Shown piece after piece: positions 10,506 to 21,031 of a DNA stretch of 64,000 nucleotides (its first letter is position 1; each line of letters opens with the position of its first letter). Source of the DNA: Zymoseptoria tritici IPO323 (taxonomy: Eukaryota > Ascomycota > Dothideomycetes > Mycosphaerellales > Mycosphaerellaceae). The position numbers and the translations under genes are program-made. Under the pieces are notes generated by a model. The model worked only from the letters and a program-made list of their open reading frames with translations. It was not told the origin of the DNA and made no database searches. Location: assembly GCF_000219625.1 (NCBI RefSeq), contig NC_018216.1, positions 434,001-498,000 on the forward strand, in the 5' to 3' direction.

Positions 10506-12135
10506 ATGTCGCTTCTGGGCCTGTCGAACGAGGTGATCGATCTTATCTTGGAGTCCTGTGATAAGAGCTCCATCAAGGCTATCCGTCTTGTGGATAAGAG
10601 ACTTCACAAGTTGGGGAATCGTCACCTCATCCAAGAGCTTCAACTCCACTACAACCGAGAGAGTCTGGACATTCTCTACGCTCTCTCCACATCAAAGCAG
10701 GATATTGCCAAGGGGATTCAAGCTATTTGGCTCCAGATCGATCGACTTGAGGAGTTCAAAACCTTCGACCGATGGGATGAAAAGCGGCAAAGAGAGTACG
10801 ATGAACACGACTTCCTGCTCGAAGACTGGAAAGACTACTTGCGAACGCACGATGTCGCAGTGAATGCTAGAATTGCCATGCCAGCTATTCGCAGAGATCG
10901 CTTGGTCCCTGCACCCGGCACTGTCCGCAAACGCGACGTTTTGCCTCAATTAGCGAAAGACTACTTGTATCGGTGTTACGCAAAGTACTGTCAATTGGTC
11001 GAGCAGCAGCGAGAGTTGGATCGGAGCCATGAGTTGAGAGAGAGGTTAGCAGCCTTCTTCCGTGTACCCTCGAAGCTCTCGGGCATCTGGATCACCTTCG
11101 GTGGTGAAGTCCGGAAATGTTCGACCTTCCGCAGTGCTACATTCCGTGAAGGTGAGGGCGGCGGAGCGATTACCTTAGCGATGTAGCTGACAATTGGAAG
11201 GACTCGTGTTTCCCAACAGCGACTGGACCGGCGATTACGACGAGATGGTTCGTGCAGCATCTCAAATCCTCCTGGGTGCTCTCGATGCTCGTATCAAGCC
11301 TGACACTCTTGTCTTCGGCGGTCTCAACTACCGTTTCTTAACACAAACCAAGCAAACCATGACTGACATTGCAAATGTGCTTCAGCACGTAGAACATCTG
11401 CAATGGGAGGTGGGCGATACGTTTGTTCCGCGACCCTGGGATCACGAAGGGTCGGAGCCTGAAGATGATGAAGATGACGAGAGTCGACACATTCACCAAG
11501 CAGGATTCGCTGAGATGCACGCCATATTCGACACCGGACGCTTCGCCGACTTTCTCTCCAGCGCCGAAAAGCTACGAACCCTGGTCATCAGTCTGCCCGA
11601 TATTCCCGATACACGCCTGGCGCATGTTGATCTCGCAAGCCTGGTAGGCTCCAATCGTTTTCCTGTATTGGACTCCTTCTCCATCCGAAATGTGATGATC
11701 GCTCCCGATGCTCTCACCAATTTCCTGCTTCGTCACAAGGAGACTCTGACCCAGTTGCGCATGTGTGACCTTCACACGTTGCGGATTCCCAACCCCAACA
11801 CAACCACTACCTGGCAAGGATGGTTCCGCGAAATGAGCGGCAAGCTTCCTAACCTTCGTACAGTGACCCTACGGGGCACCTTCGATGAACCTGGAAGCCC
11901 GATGTATATCTTCGGATGGACCATGGGCAAGTACATTGGCACCAGCCTATCTCGAGCAGTGGAGACATATTTGATCCACGGCGGAGCAGAAGTGCCATTG
12001 CCATCCCGGGAAGCTTCGCGGGATGCGTTCTCCCAATTGCGTGTTCAGGAACGGAGAGACCGGGCAGGTCAGGCGATTGTACCGGAAATTAAGCCGCTGG
12101 GTTGGAGCTTCAACTGGGAGGACTGGTATTGTTAG
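10506..12135 (+). CDS. F-box-like protein, fungal
   Basis: Two exons, 10506-11151 and 11201-12135. The 49-bp intron has a GTGAGG donor and GGAAG acceptor; the joined codon gives REGLVF. Predicted 526 residues. The N-terminus (LSNEVIDLILESCDKSSIKAIRLVDKRLHKLGNRHLI) matches the shape of a fungal F-box: leucine-rich start, then the RLVDKRL helix. It would bind Skp1 in an SCF ubiquitin ligase. The remainder is an LRR-like alpha/beta region with recurring leucine/aspartate patterns (LQWEVGDTF, LRTLVISLPDIPDT, LTQLRMCDLHTLRI, LRTVTLRGTF) that probably forms the substrate-binding part. An acidic stretch (EPEDDEDDE) follows the WDHEG motif. The substrate cannot be inferred. Confidence 0.85.
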
Positions 12136-12832
12136 ATATCGCTCACTACGACAGGCGTACCGCCGATGGGGATCAGGAACCAAACTACTACGCATGCCTT
12201 GACGGCGCTGCAATGAGAACCCAACGGCTTCCCGACATGCTTTGGCACTATGGTCCTCCGTTCCCAATGAACAGAATCACCACTGCTCCATCTAAATCGC
12301 ACCCTCATCTTACCTCCATTCTCTTGCGCAAATCGCACAGCCAAGCCAGCCGAGCGAGACCTGTGCTATCAAGATTGTACACCGGTATGGGGACAATGGA
12401 GCATCGAGATTCGTGCTGTCACAGCCTCCGGAGTCTATGAGTGATCCAACTCGCATTGTCGCTCGCACTTGATCAGACAAACTGCACTCAGGTGGCTTGG
12501 TGGTGGCTTGGACTGGTGCGATTCCAGCGGACTCTGATGGCTAGACTGTACAGTCTGAGCCGTAGAGCGAAAGTATTGTTGCTACTTTAGCTCATGCATG
12601 TTTTCGAACCATCATTCAATCCTCCTACGCAGATTGCACGCACCAAGCCATCGGGTTTGTTCAAGGACGTAAAGATATCAAGCTGAGCAGTCGGGAGGAT
12701 TGTCGTGAGAAGATCGCCAAGATAAGGTTTACCTCGAGCATCCTTCCCATCCCGATTCACCTGCTCAGACATCATTTGTCTACCACACGTTCGCAGTCCC
12801 GTCCGGCAGTTATTTTGACTCCGGACAAGAGA
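12136..12832 (+). other. Intergenic, no supported gene
   Basis: Between the F-box-like gene and the SMI1-like gene, both on the plus strand, so it holds a 3' UTR and a promoter. The minus-strand frame 12587-12982 overlaps the next gene's first exon and is judged a shadow. Nothing else seen. Confidence 0.5.
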
Positions 12833-13843
12833 ATGGCCAGCAACAATAACGACACGCCCTCCTGGAAGCCAATCGTCGACGCTGTCCGCGACTACTACAT
12901 ATTCCTCGCAGCCGACCTGGGAGCCCTTCCGGCGGATTGCATCTTCGAACCTCCCGTAGGCGGCTGGCCCAGTATCACCCAAGCTTCACTTGCCGGACTG
13001 GAGAAGACAGATCCTGTGATCGATGTACTCCGTCACTTGCCATACATCAAAAGTTCAGACAGTCGCAACACCGACATCGCTTTCAATACCCGTGCAATCG
13101 ACTACAGGAAAATCGCAGCACACAAAGTCGCACCTGGGACGAGATGGGAATGGCTACACCTTGGTAATGAGGACTTCCCACCTCATGTATTCCTTTTGAC
13201 CGACGAGGGTGGTGATTATTATGGCAGTTTGGTGGTGGTCGATACAGAGAGAGGTCGGCTGTCAGTCTTGTAACTATGCGGAGCTAGCTGATACTGTTCG
13301 GACAGGCACAGCGACTGATTATCAACCGCAAGCGCCACTCAAAGACGGTATGCCTGATTCAGATACAATGGAAGAGTGGTGGCGGCACCACGAAACTCTA
13401 CCCATCGCCGAGTTCTTTGCTTCGTGGTTCCGTACTCTGGAGTGGGTGGTCAATCCCTTCGACAGTGAGCATGGCATGCTGCTTCGATATAATCGTGCGA
13501 CAGATGTGAGGTCTTCAATTTGCGTTCGAGGATGGAATGCTTTGCTGATGAGGGTGTGGCTATGCAGGAGGTCCGCCAAATCTATCACGACCACGGCTGG
13601 CCAGACAACTTTTGCCGCGAGGAGTGCCACGTTGCTTTGGAAGAATGGGATCGAACCATCGGCGAGCGACTGTCAGTGCCTGGACACAATTTGCACGAAA
13701 TCACTCGAAAACCTCCGGCGAAGCCTCAATGGTTCTCTGACGACGATGAACGCTCCAACGAGGACGAAGACGACGACAAAGACAAAAATGAACATACAGA
13801 GAATGAAATTCGAGACGCAATCGATGGCTCGGAAGCAAATTGA
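12833..13843 (+). CDS. Hypothetical protein, SMI1/KNR4-like fold suspected
   Basis: Three exons: 12833-13253, 13306-13505 and 13568-13843. Introns are 52 bp (GTCGGC...ACAG) and 62 bp (GTGAGG...GCAG, branch GCTGAT); the product has 298 residues. Splicing joins VVVDTERG to TATDYQPQ and NRATD to EVRQIYHDHGW. The middle (PHVFLLTDEGGDYYGSLVVVDTERGTATDY) resembles the strand pattern of SMI1/KNR4 (SUKH) proteins, where a hydrophobic strand and a DTE(R)G turn precede a final helix. This is pattern-based and not secure. The C-terminus is strongly acidic and Lys-rich (DDDERSNEDEDDDKDKNEH). It could equally be an unrelated lineage-specific protein. Confidence 0.75.
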
Positions 13844-13978
13844 ATTATCTCCATATCGCAGTTGAGCCGACATCATCTCCACGCCACGAAGACCCCAAAA
13901 GTCCTCTCTCGATACCGCCTTCCCACCACAAGTCATCGGTCTTGCTCGATTCTGTCTTCCCTCCAGAAGTGCTGCCAT

Positions 13979-14307
13979 TTAGTGCGGGCAAACGCACTCC
14001 GCGTCGATGCTGCATTCGCGATGTCAGCTGATCCCAATACAGAAGGAGAAGGAGGAGGACGAGGGGGAGGAGGAGGTTGAGGAGAGCTTACCATTGCCCA
14101 ATACCGGTGCCCTCGCCGCATGCATCGATGCAGCCGTTGGGACAGTCGGCCTATGGGACATCCGTTGTTAGAGAAAGCGAGAGGTCAGGCGAGGAAGAGG
14201 GAAGGAGGAAGGCGAGGGAGAAGGGAAGAGAGGAGAGGAGGACGTACGACGACCACGGGAGCAATGAGGCCGATGAAGATGGCGGTGATTAAGGCGGTGA
14301 GCTTCAT
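13979..14307 (-). CDS. Tiny secreted six-cysteine protein with a CS-alpha-beta-like cysteine pattern
   Basis: Three exons on the minus strand: 14248-14307, 14092-14150 and 13979-14009. Introns of 97 bp (GTACGT...ATAG) and 82 bp (GTAAGC...GCAG, with GCTGACAT upstream of the acceptor) are very pyrimidine-rich. The product has 49 residues: a clear signal peptide of about 20 residues (MKLTALITAIFIGLIAPVVV) and a mature part of about 29 residues with six cysteines. The spacing is C-x3-C-x3-C-x8-C-x4-C-x-C. A CxxxC, a G-x-C and a terminal CxC match the scaffold of defensin-like and scorpion-toxin-like CS-alpha-beta peptides. Phase and stop work only with both introns removed, which supports the model. 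Function (antimicrobial, effector or other) is unknown. Confidence 0.72.
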
Positions 14308-14838
14308 GGTTGATGGAGTTGGCTTGGGTCTGTCTTTTGTTGCTTGGCTGGATTCTCCGGTCTGTTGAGGTCTGAACAGGAAAAGTACACTCGTGGAAGA
14401 GGGAAGAGCAGGCTGCTTATATGTCGTTGTGTCGTCCGCTGCGAGCCCGGCGATTGGTCGACTCCATCGGCGTTTGCTTGAAGGGAACAACCATCAATGT
14501 GCCGAGATCGAGGCGGCTTTTGGACAGTGAGCCTAAATGTCGAGATTACCCTTTGTGATCTGTGATCGGTAGAACTACTCTACCAGGATGGTGTGTGCTT
14601 GTGACTTCGTGACTCTCTCAAGCGATCGCGGAGTAATGCCGGAGAGTCGTCGGGATCGGCATGTCTTGAACAAAACCGGGTAGACGTCACGAGATGTGAA
14701 GAATGATGTCGTATATGCGAAACAATCGATGTGATTAATTGTCTCTCATCTCATTATGTCTTAGTCGTCCTATCTATACATTTTCGCTCAAAGCCGTCAA
14801 AACTTTTCTTTGTACTCCCGTGTCGATACACCACAACT
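14308..14838 (-). other. Spacer between the micro-protein gene and the rds1-like gene
   Basis: Holds the promoter of the minus-strand micro-protein and the 3' UTR of the rds1-like gene upstream. The only element I can point to is the TATA-like box at 14416-14423. Confidence 0.45.
14416..14423 (-). promoter_or_regulatory. TATA-like box
   Basis: CATATAAG on the minus strand, about 110 bases upstream of the micro-protein ATG at 14307. Position fits a fungal TATA box. Motif only. Confidence 0.4.
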
Positions 14839-16449
14839 CTAACCAGCCTGGTAGACACCAAGGGCGACCACGTGCGGGTTGATCATGCTCAAGTTGAACG
14901 GCGTCAGGTACATGTCTGAGTCGGTCAAAGCGATGAACATGGTATCGTTGACGAATCCACCCTGGGTCTGGTAGACCTCGCCAGCAGGCTGGTAGGTGAA
15001 ACCCTCGTTCGCACCAGTGACGGTGAGAGGAGTGTATGTCATGTTCAACTGGCCGACCCAAGCTACGAACGAAGGCGTGCCAGCGGCAGTCGAGGTGACG
15101 TATGAATTGTTGGGACCAACGGCTTGACCGGGTGTATCCCAGAGAAGACGGACCTGCTTGCCGGCAAAGCTGAGCGGCTCGGAGCGGTTGTGTGCGATGG
15201 CTGGACCGCAGCTGTAGCCGGTGGTGTTGACGTTGATGCATGACTCTCCCTGGGAAGGAATAGTAGCCGGGCTGGAGGTGCGGTTGTCGGTGCGCTCGAA
15301 GTCGCCGGTGTTGTTCGGTGAGATGCGGTTGATATTCGCTTGGTTGACCACGTGCAAAGCCGGGAAGTTCTGCCATGCCAGGCGGGTGGTGTTCGCAGGG
15401 CAAGAGCTGATGTATGGTGCGAGGAACGTCCAAGCCCACGACTGTGGGATACCGGCCTCAAACCAGACTGGCATGGGGTGTAGACCACTCATTTGGCGGA
15501 AGATCATCTCCTGACGGGCCTCGGTGGCAATGGACTGTGCGAGGAGCTGACCAACCTCGCGGGAGTCGAGGTGGTTGATGAAACCCCAGACGCCAGACTC
15601 ACCCCAGCGGGTGAGGATCTGGTTGAAGTCGACGAACTCGCGGACGTTGGTATATGGGTAGTTGTACGTGCATTGCGGAGCAGCAGTCTCGCCGAGCATG
15701 TTGGACAGAAGAGTGGCGTGGCCTTGCTCTTGCTGAGCCATGAATGCGATCAATGATCGATCCTCGGCGGTCAAGCCGGCGGCCAAAAAGTCTTCGTCGG
15801 AGAACGTGGCGAGTCCATTGTTGAAGAGATCAAGCTCGATCCATTCCTGGTAGAGACCAAGCTGGATAGACTCGTAGTCGAAGTCACTCTCGACCATGTA
15901 TCGTGGGAGAGATCCATTGGTACCGAGACCGCCCTTAGGTGTGTATGGAATGGGCTGCTGGTCTTGTAGCTGACCGTTCGTGTTGTAGTATGTGGCGGTC
16001 GGGTTCGGTGGACCAGCTGGAATGGTGGCAGCCAAAGGTGAGTTCGAGACTGCACCCGTCGTGGTCGGGACGCCTGAGAATGGACCGTGACTTGTTGGTC
16101 CGGTTGGTAGGACACTTCGGAGAGTGTCCGCAGCGCCAGGCTCGGTGCCGTTTGGTGCGCGGGTAGGAATGGCAGAGACCTGCGAGGCACCGCCAAAGCT
16201 CGTGGGGATGAAGGTCACCGGTGATGGTGTCTCGCTGGCGTACGGCGCATCAGCGTCGGTGTAGCCTGCTACGTTGCCGGACTGGTTCTCAGCATAGACT
16301 CCGGCAGCAGCGGGATAGGCTGGAGCTGTGGCCAAGTTAGCACCGTCTTTCAATTCACGAATTTGCGTTCGCATACCTGCTTGGGGTGCTGGTGCTGCGA
16401 CCGCAAGGCCCGTGATGGCCACAGTGGCGAGGAAAGTCCGAGCAAACAT
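14839..16449 (-). CDS. Rds1-like secreted protein with ferritin-like domain
   Basis: Two exons, 16377-16449 and 14839-16325. The 51-bp intron (16326-16376) has a GTATGC donor, GCTAAC branch and CACAG acceptor. Its length is a multiple of three with no stop, so an unspliced reading would wrongly add 17 residues. The spliced product has 519 residues. A signal peptide (MFARTFLATVAITGLAVAAPAP) is followed by a Pro/Thr/Ser-rich region. The ferritin-like helical domain runs from about residue 185 (ESIQLGLYQEWIELDLFNNGL...IAFMAQQEQGHATLLSNML...EVGQLLAQSIATEARQEMIFRQ). Several N-glycosylation sequons occur. The family is named after S. pombe rds1, a starvation/stress-responsive gene. Helix glutamates and the EQGH motif resemble ferritin metal ligands, but activity is unproven. 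Confidence 0.9.
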   Translation of the reverse strand: MFARTFLATVAITGLAVAAPAPQAGMRTQIRELKDGANLATAPAYPAAAGVYAENQSGNVAGYTDADAPYASETPSPVTFIPTSFGGASQVSAIPTRAPNGTEPGAADTLRSVLPTGPTSHGPFSGVPTTTGAVSNSPLAATIPAGPPNPTATYYNTNGQLQDQQPIPYTPKGGLGTNGSLPRYMVESDFDYESIQLGLYQEWIELDLFNNGLATFSDEDFLAAGLTAEDRSLIAFMAQQEQGHATLLSNMLGETAAPQCTYNYPYTNVREFVDFNQILTRWGESGVWGFINHLDSREVGQLLAQSIATEARQEMIFRQMSGLHPMPVWFEAGIPQSWAWTFLAPYISSCPANTTRLAWQNFPALHVVNQANINRISPNNTGDFERTDNRTSSPATIPSQGESCINVNTTGYSCGPAIAHNRSEPLSFAGKQVRLLWDTPGQAVGPNNSYVTSTAAGTPSFVAWVGQLNMTYTPLTVTGANEGFTYQPAGEVYQTQGGFVNDTMFIALTDSDMYLTPFNLSMINPHVVALGVYQAG

Positions 16450-17423
16450 GATTGATGATTGTCGGAAGAAACTGAAGAGAGCGTGCAAGAACGAGGTACC
16501 CACTGCGAGGACAAGGACAATATATCCACATGCACAGTCCCGTCGCCTACATGCCGCAGTTGTCAATGCACCGTCATACATTACGACACGGACTATAGTG
16601 GAGACGGCAATGCTCAGTTGTGATCTCATCGTGGCATAGATCCCGGTACATCGGACAGTGGAGAGACCGATATGTGGCGATGAATGAGCATTAATTGACC
16701 AACGCAGTGTTTTGTACGCTTGGATCGCTCAAAACATTTCGTGTCGAGGGTCGACGAGGCCAATCAGTCTCCTCGCGTGACAGCGTTCGATCGGACGAGG
16801 TACGCGGCGGGCCAGCGCATGGTACCACCGTAAGGATTTGGTAGTGTGTTCCTGTAGTATAGCTTTTCAGGATCGGACAAATGGCGGCGACAAGTCTACG
16901 GATCTGAGATCTCGACGGATGCGGCGGAAGTCAGAGCGTAATGGCAACAACCTCGCGCCATCGGAACCTTGCTCAATAAATCTCGTTGAAGACTGCCCGA
17001 AGATGGAAGTGTCGAACTATGTTCGCACGTCACGATTTGTTCATGGACTGAAGTCCCACTTAAACGCATGTGCGGAAGCGGAGCTGGGCGGGGTCAGCTC
17101 CGCAGCAGGTCGGGTCACTCGGGTGGTTCCTGGTGGCGTCGTGCTACGGTCGTAACTTCTAAGCGAAGCATTGTCAAAAAGGAACAGTGTTCGGATTCAT
17201 CAGAAGTAAAGTCCTGTTTCGATGCCACTCTGGTGCTATGGCACTGCCGTCGCAGCGAGCGAGTTCAAGTCCGTTGTGGTCCATTTCGCAAGGATGACGA
17301 GGAAGAAGAACACTCCAGTCGTGCATGACGTTCGATTTACGTTGCTCGGGCGCTTGCTGGATGAGGAAGGTTCGGCGCGAGCGGTGGTGATTAGACTATG
17401 CTCAGTCATCAATATCTCGTTTC
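16450..17423 (-). other. Intergenic: promoter of the rds1-like gene, otherwise empty
   Basis: The first about 150 bases upstream of 16449 contain a TATA-like element. The rest up to the HET gene's stop contains only overlapping short frames without recognisable content. A GTTCAAGTCC string near 17263 resembles a tRNA B box, but no cloverleaf can be built around it. Confidence 0.5.
16518..16526 (-). promoter_or_regulatory. TATA-like box of the rds1-like gene
   Basis: GATATATTG-type element on the minus strand, about 70 bases before the ATG at 16449. Motif and position only. Confidence 0.35.
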
Positions 17424-19847
17424 TCACAGTAGTCGAAAGTCATACGATCTCAACTCCAGCTCAGCACCAGTCAAGGAAGCAATTGCCTCGCCGTCCATGA
17501 GACCATAGACACAAGCCTCTCCAATGAACTCGAAGTAGTATCGCCCATCGTCTTCCTGGCACAGACGCAGTACACACGGCACACTACAGCCGAAGAGGAC
17601 GCACACCAAATCGCCTTTTCGCGACCCGGCCGGCGCGAGACCGTACAAAGGCCGTGCATCGACAACGTCCACTTCCACGACACGGCGATTCCACGTCGCC
17701 GCCTGCACGCGCTGGAGGAATGCCCTCACGATCCCGGGTTGCGTTTGGGTTAGTAGCTTATCCGTGTTCAGGTGGCCGTTTGGCGACTTGTTCGTCAGAC
17801 AGTATCGACATGCACGGTAGTACCACGGCGGAGGATTTCGACCATCCTCACCTCGTTCCGCGACGAGGGTGCGCCAGAGCTGATCCGGAACTTCTTCGCC
17901 AGGCGTGGCGGCACGGAGTTTTCGCAGCGCAACCTCGGGAACGACACCGTCTGTGATTGGATCTGTAGTCCAGTCCAAGGAACCGATCAGTATGCCTCTG
18001 ACATTAATCGAAGCGTCCTTCTCGCGTCGTCGAAGAGATTTGGGCACGACAAGAATATGCTCGAGATCGGTATCGTCCAAGGAGGACATGCTTGCGCTGC
18101 GCTGTGGACGCACGGTATGCGCTGGTCGGACCGCTGTCACATGTCCGTTCAGCTTACCGCTGGAAAGAAATGTGCGGCCGCTGAAGTTCTGAGCTTTTCG
18201 ACGGTCCTCTGCTATTGGTCTGGACCGTCCCTGGTGATCAGAGGAAGCTGTTTTCGCATGCGAAGAGTGGTCAGTGTCACCATCGGGTGCAACCTTCGCG
18301 TCTCCTTCCTGCGTTTGGTCATCTTGCCACGATCCTCCCATAATCGGGATGGGAGACTCAAAGTGCTGAGGACTGAAGTCGACCTTGGCTCTCGAGGACT
18401 TCGAAGCATCGTATATCCGTTGGCCAGGTAGGCCAACTAGGCTGTCACTTTTAACGCCTCTTCTCGACCGTTCCTCGTCAGAAGCGATTCTGATCCACGA
18501 GGGTAGCTCAACGGGAGCAGGGTAATTGGTAGCACCTTTCTCACGTTCCGGGAGTGCCCAATGGCGGCAGAGAATGTCAATACTGCCCGTGGTTTCAACC
18601 ACCCACCGAACGAATCCGGTGTAGACATCCAACAAGTCAAGAGTGTAGTCCGGTTTGGGTGGCGGCAGAATAGTGCTGTCAATGGTCGCCGTCGAGGTTT
18701 CCAAGGCGATGCTGCGGAGAGCATGAATTGTGTCCCTCGGGTCCGAATTTTGGTAGATGTACAAGGTGGCGGTCAGGAACTCCAGCCCGTGCGTTGGATT
18801 TGGTCGGAGTCCGTTTTTCGGTTTTCGGAACATGTAGTCGAGGATGTCGATGAAGACTTTGGCCGGCAAGCTGTCCAGGTTGTTCCGCAGTAGGAAATCC
18901 ATGCTACCCAGATGATCGTGCAGTAGAACTCCATGGCCAAGTCCGGTGGACAACTCTAGTAGGGGTTGTAGCAGAGTTCTGATCTTGTCGAGATTTAATA
19001 CGAACAAGCTGACAGCATCGCGGAGATCGTCCCAAGGTATAGCGATTTCTGCCAGGTGTACGGTAGCCTGCTGAGCGTACGCCATCTCTTGAATCACCCA
19101 GCGACGACTGAACCACGGATTCTGCATGAGATGCATAAGATCTCCCCAGCTTTTGATGGTCTTCTGGTCAGCTACCAACCCATCCAGGCTGTCGACCTTC
19201 ACAATGTCTTGGATAAATTGCATCGCATTCCTGGACCTGGCGTCTTCGTCACCCAGCCAGATGACGACTCGGTTGGCCCGAGAGTAAATGTCTACCATGC
19301 GAGCGACTTGCTCTTCCTTCTCTTTGTTGTTGTCCTGATCGATACATATGAAATCAATCCAAAGAAGCACTGGACGAGTAGGTAATCTGAGCCTTCGTAG
19401 AGCCATGTACAGGCTGGTCCTGAGCCAAATCTTTTTAATGAGTGCCTTATGTGCCTTGCTGGCCACATTTCTCAACGTAGCTTGGGCGCCCGAGTCTGGG
19501 ACTCCGACCGCGGCGCCATTGTCCTGATTGCGCCGCACGTAGACAGTCCGAAGACCCTGTTCTGCGCTGCCCCAATGATATGAAAGAGCTTCATACTGGT
19601 AGCGAGTGCCAAGATCATCGTACGCAACCGGAACAAGCTCTATGTTCAGCTCGTCCACACCATTGGCGGGAGGATGCAGCAGTATGAGCCGGGTGTGATC
19701 TGGTGGTAACGGTGGATGAAGGTATTTCTGACGGACTTTGGCCAGTGCGACTCGAATAGTATAGGCTGTCTCCTGCCTGGAATTGCCCTTGAATGCGGCT
19801 CGAGTGGGGCGGCCACGCTCTGGAACGGGGTGACTCAAGTTCTCCAT
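17424..19847 (-). CDS. Heterokaryon-incompatibility (HET) domain protein
   Basis: Intronless frame of 807 residues with ATG at 19847. The HET domain spans about residues 80-240. Its landmarks are YEALSYHWGS, PVLLWIDFICIDQDNNKEKEEQVARMVDIYSRANRVVIWLGDED and NPWFSRRWVIQEMAYAQ, which correspond to the family's sYvWG, WIDalCIdQ, vwlG and W..R.WtlQE blocks. The rest is the variable region usual in these proteins, with a Ser/Arg-rich stretch (about 500-600). A C-terminal part (RRVVEVDVVDARPLYGLAPAGSRKGDLVCVLFGCSVPCVLR...YFEFIGEACVYGLMDGEA) matches the typical HET-protein tail. HET proteins act in non-self recognition and programmed cell death in filamentous fungi. The open frame is intact, so it looks functional. 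Confidence 0.95.
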   Translation of the reverse strand: MENLSHPVPERGRPTRAAFKGNSRQETAYTIRVALAKVRQKYLHPPLPPDHTRLILLHPPANGVDELNIELVPVAYDDLGTRYQYEALSYHWGSAEQGLRTVYVRRNQDNGAAVGVPDSGAQATLRNVASKAHKALIKKIWLRTSLYMALRRLRLPTRPVLLWIDFICIDQDNNKEKEEQVARMVDIYSRANRVVIWLGDEDARSRNAMQFIQDIVKVDSLDGLVADQKTIKSWGDLMHLMQNPWFSRRWVIQEMAYAQQATVHLAEIAIPWDDLRDAVSLFVLNLDKIRTLLQPLLELSTGLGHGVLLHDHLGSMDFLLRNNLDSLPAKVFIDILDYMFRKPKNGLRPNPTHGLEFLTATLYIYQNSDPRDTIHALRSIALETSTATIDSTILPPPKPDYTLDLLDVYTGFVRWVVETTGSIDILCRHWALPEREKGATNYPAPVELPSWIRIASDEERSRRGVKSDSLVGLPGQRIYDASKSSRAKVDFSPQHFESPIPIMGGSWQDDQTQEGDAKVAPDGDTDHSSHAKTASSDHQGRSRPIAEDRRKAQNFSGRTFLSSGKLNGHVTAVRPAHTVRPQRSASMSSLDDTDLEHILVVPKSLRRREKDASINVRGILIGSLDWTTDPITDGVVPEVALRKLRAATPGEEVPDQLWRTLVAERGEDGRNPPPWYYRACRYCLTNKSPNGHLNTDKLLTQTQPGIVRAFLQRVQAATWNRRVVEVDVVDARPLYGLAPAGSRKGDLVCVLFGCSVPCVLRLCQEDDGRYYFEFIGEACVYGLMDGEAIASLTGAELELRSYDFRLL

Positions 19848-20191
19848 GGTTCCCGAAGAGGATATGTTCAGCTGTAGGACGTCGTCAGGCTTCAGGTTCA
19901 GTCTTGGAATTTGGCGAGACTGGGATCATGCAGCTACTGCGGCCGCATTCAGCCGCAGCTGTGCCGTGGGCCACGCTTCCATGAAAGGTGTGTGGCGTTG
20001 TGTAACCACAAAATCCAGCAATGATGCAGCAATGCTGAGAATACGAAGCATCGCATCGATGGGTATTCCAGCCGAAAAGATAGAAGTAGCAGTTGTGGTT
20101 GGAAAAAGTGCGCACTGCGAGCTTCCCACAATGTGACGTACTGAACATGTAGGAATCGTCTTCCTAAATAATGTGCAGATCGGTCGAAGGC
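19848..20191 (-). other. Upstream region of the HET gene
   Basis: Presumed promoter of the HET-domain gene. Overlapping small frames on both strands show nothing recognisable. Confidence 0.4.
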
Positions 20192-20720
20192 TCACAGGAA
20201 AAATGTGATTTCAGTAGAGGTGGAGCGTCGATGGCTGCGCACCTCGGCAGCTGTACGCTCGAAAGTCAGTGAAGCGCAAATCTCGCCTGGACATATCAGC
20301 TTCTGCATCTTTGCGGACAGCAAACTGAGAAGGCGGTATATCTTGTCACTCGGAACTTGCGGCTCGTCAAATGCTTCCAAGACTGAGATGAAGTCTAAAG
20401 GAGACGTCTTGCCTTCCACTTGCTTCTCATGGATAAGCTCCACAAGTCGCGAGTGGGCGGCCAGGCGTTCTTCAGCGGTATCTTGACTCGTGCTTGTCGA
20501 TTACGGCGGCCGTTTCTTGCCACTTCGCGTGGTCGCCTGCACGTGGCGGTCCAACTTCACTGTTGGCGAGCAGACTTGCAACGGTGTTGTCTGGTGCGGA
20601 CGTGTCGCTGGTGAAGAATGTCTCGTCTGACCAGCAAGCTTCGCTTTCATCACCACTCCTGCGGTTCATTTCGTGATCACTGCGCGACTCTGTGTCGCGG
20701 GCGAGAATTGCGGACTTCAG
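20192..20720 (-). CDS. Possible coding segments of an unknown gene (model unresolved)
   Basis: Two protein-like minus-strand stretches. The upper one (about 20530-20720) reads ...RDTESRSDHEMNRRSGDESEACWSDETFF. The lower one (20192-20443 with an in-frame extension) reads AEERLAAHSRLVELIHEKQVEG and ends in a stop at 20192. They are in different frames. Removing a putative 66-bp intron with a weak GTGCAG donor would join them, otherwise the gene is broken. The 5' end was not found. No family recognised, so this may be a decayed gene or the tail of something larger. Confidence 0.25.
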
Positions 20721-21031
20721 TCATTGGAAATGGTGTGAGAGGAAGGTCAACGAAGCCGAACAACGTGTTTCCCATCAACCCATTCGGCCAGCAGGAGGCC
20801 CCTGCGCCGCCCGTAGTTTTGCCGGATTAGCGTCAGATCTTCGCCTTCTTCGTCTCTTCCAGTCGAGTTGGAACTACTTCGTACATGACAGGAGGCACAA
20901 ATGATTTCAGGAATGTGCATTGAATATGAAGCGAATCATCATGCCGATACTGGAGTGTGATTGGGCATTGTATATCACGGTAGTGAAACCATCTCTTCAC
21001 CTTGAGCGGCCTTCCTCCGCGTTCTTACTGA

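Noticed and set aside
17225..17290. tRNA-like GTTCAAGTCC box in a gene-free spacer
   Set aside because: No A-box partner and no acceptor or anticodon stems can be drawn; judged chance.
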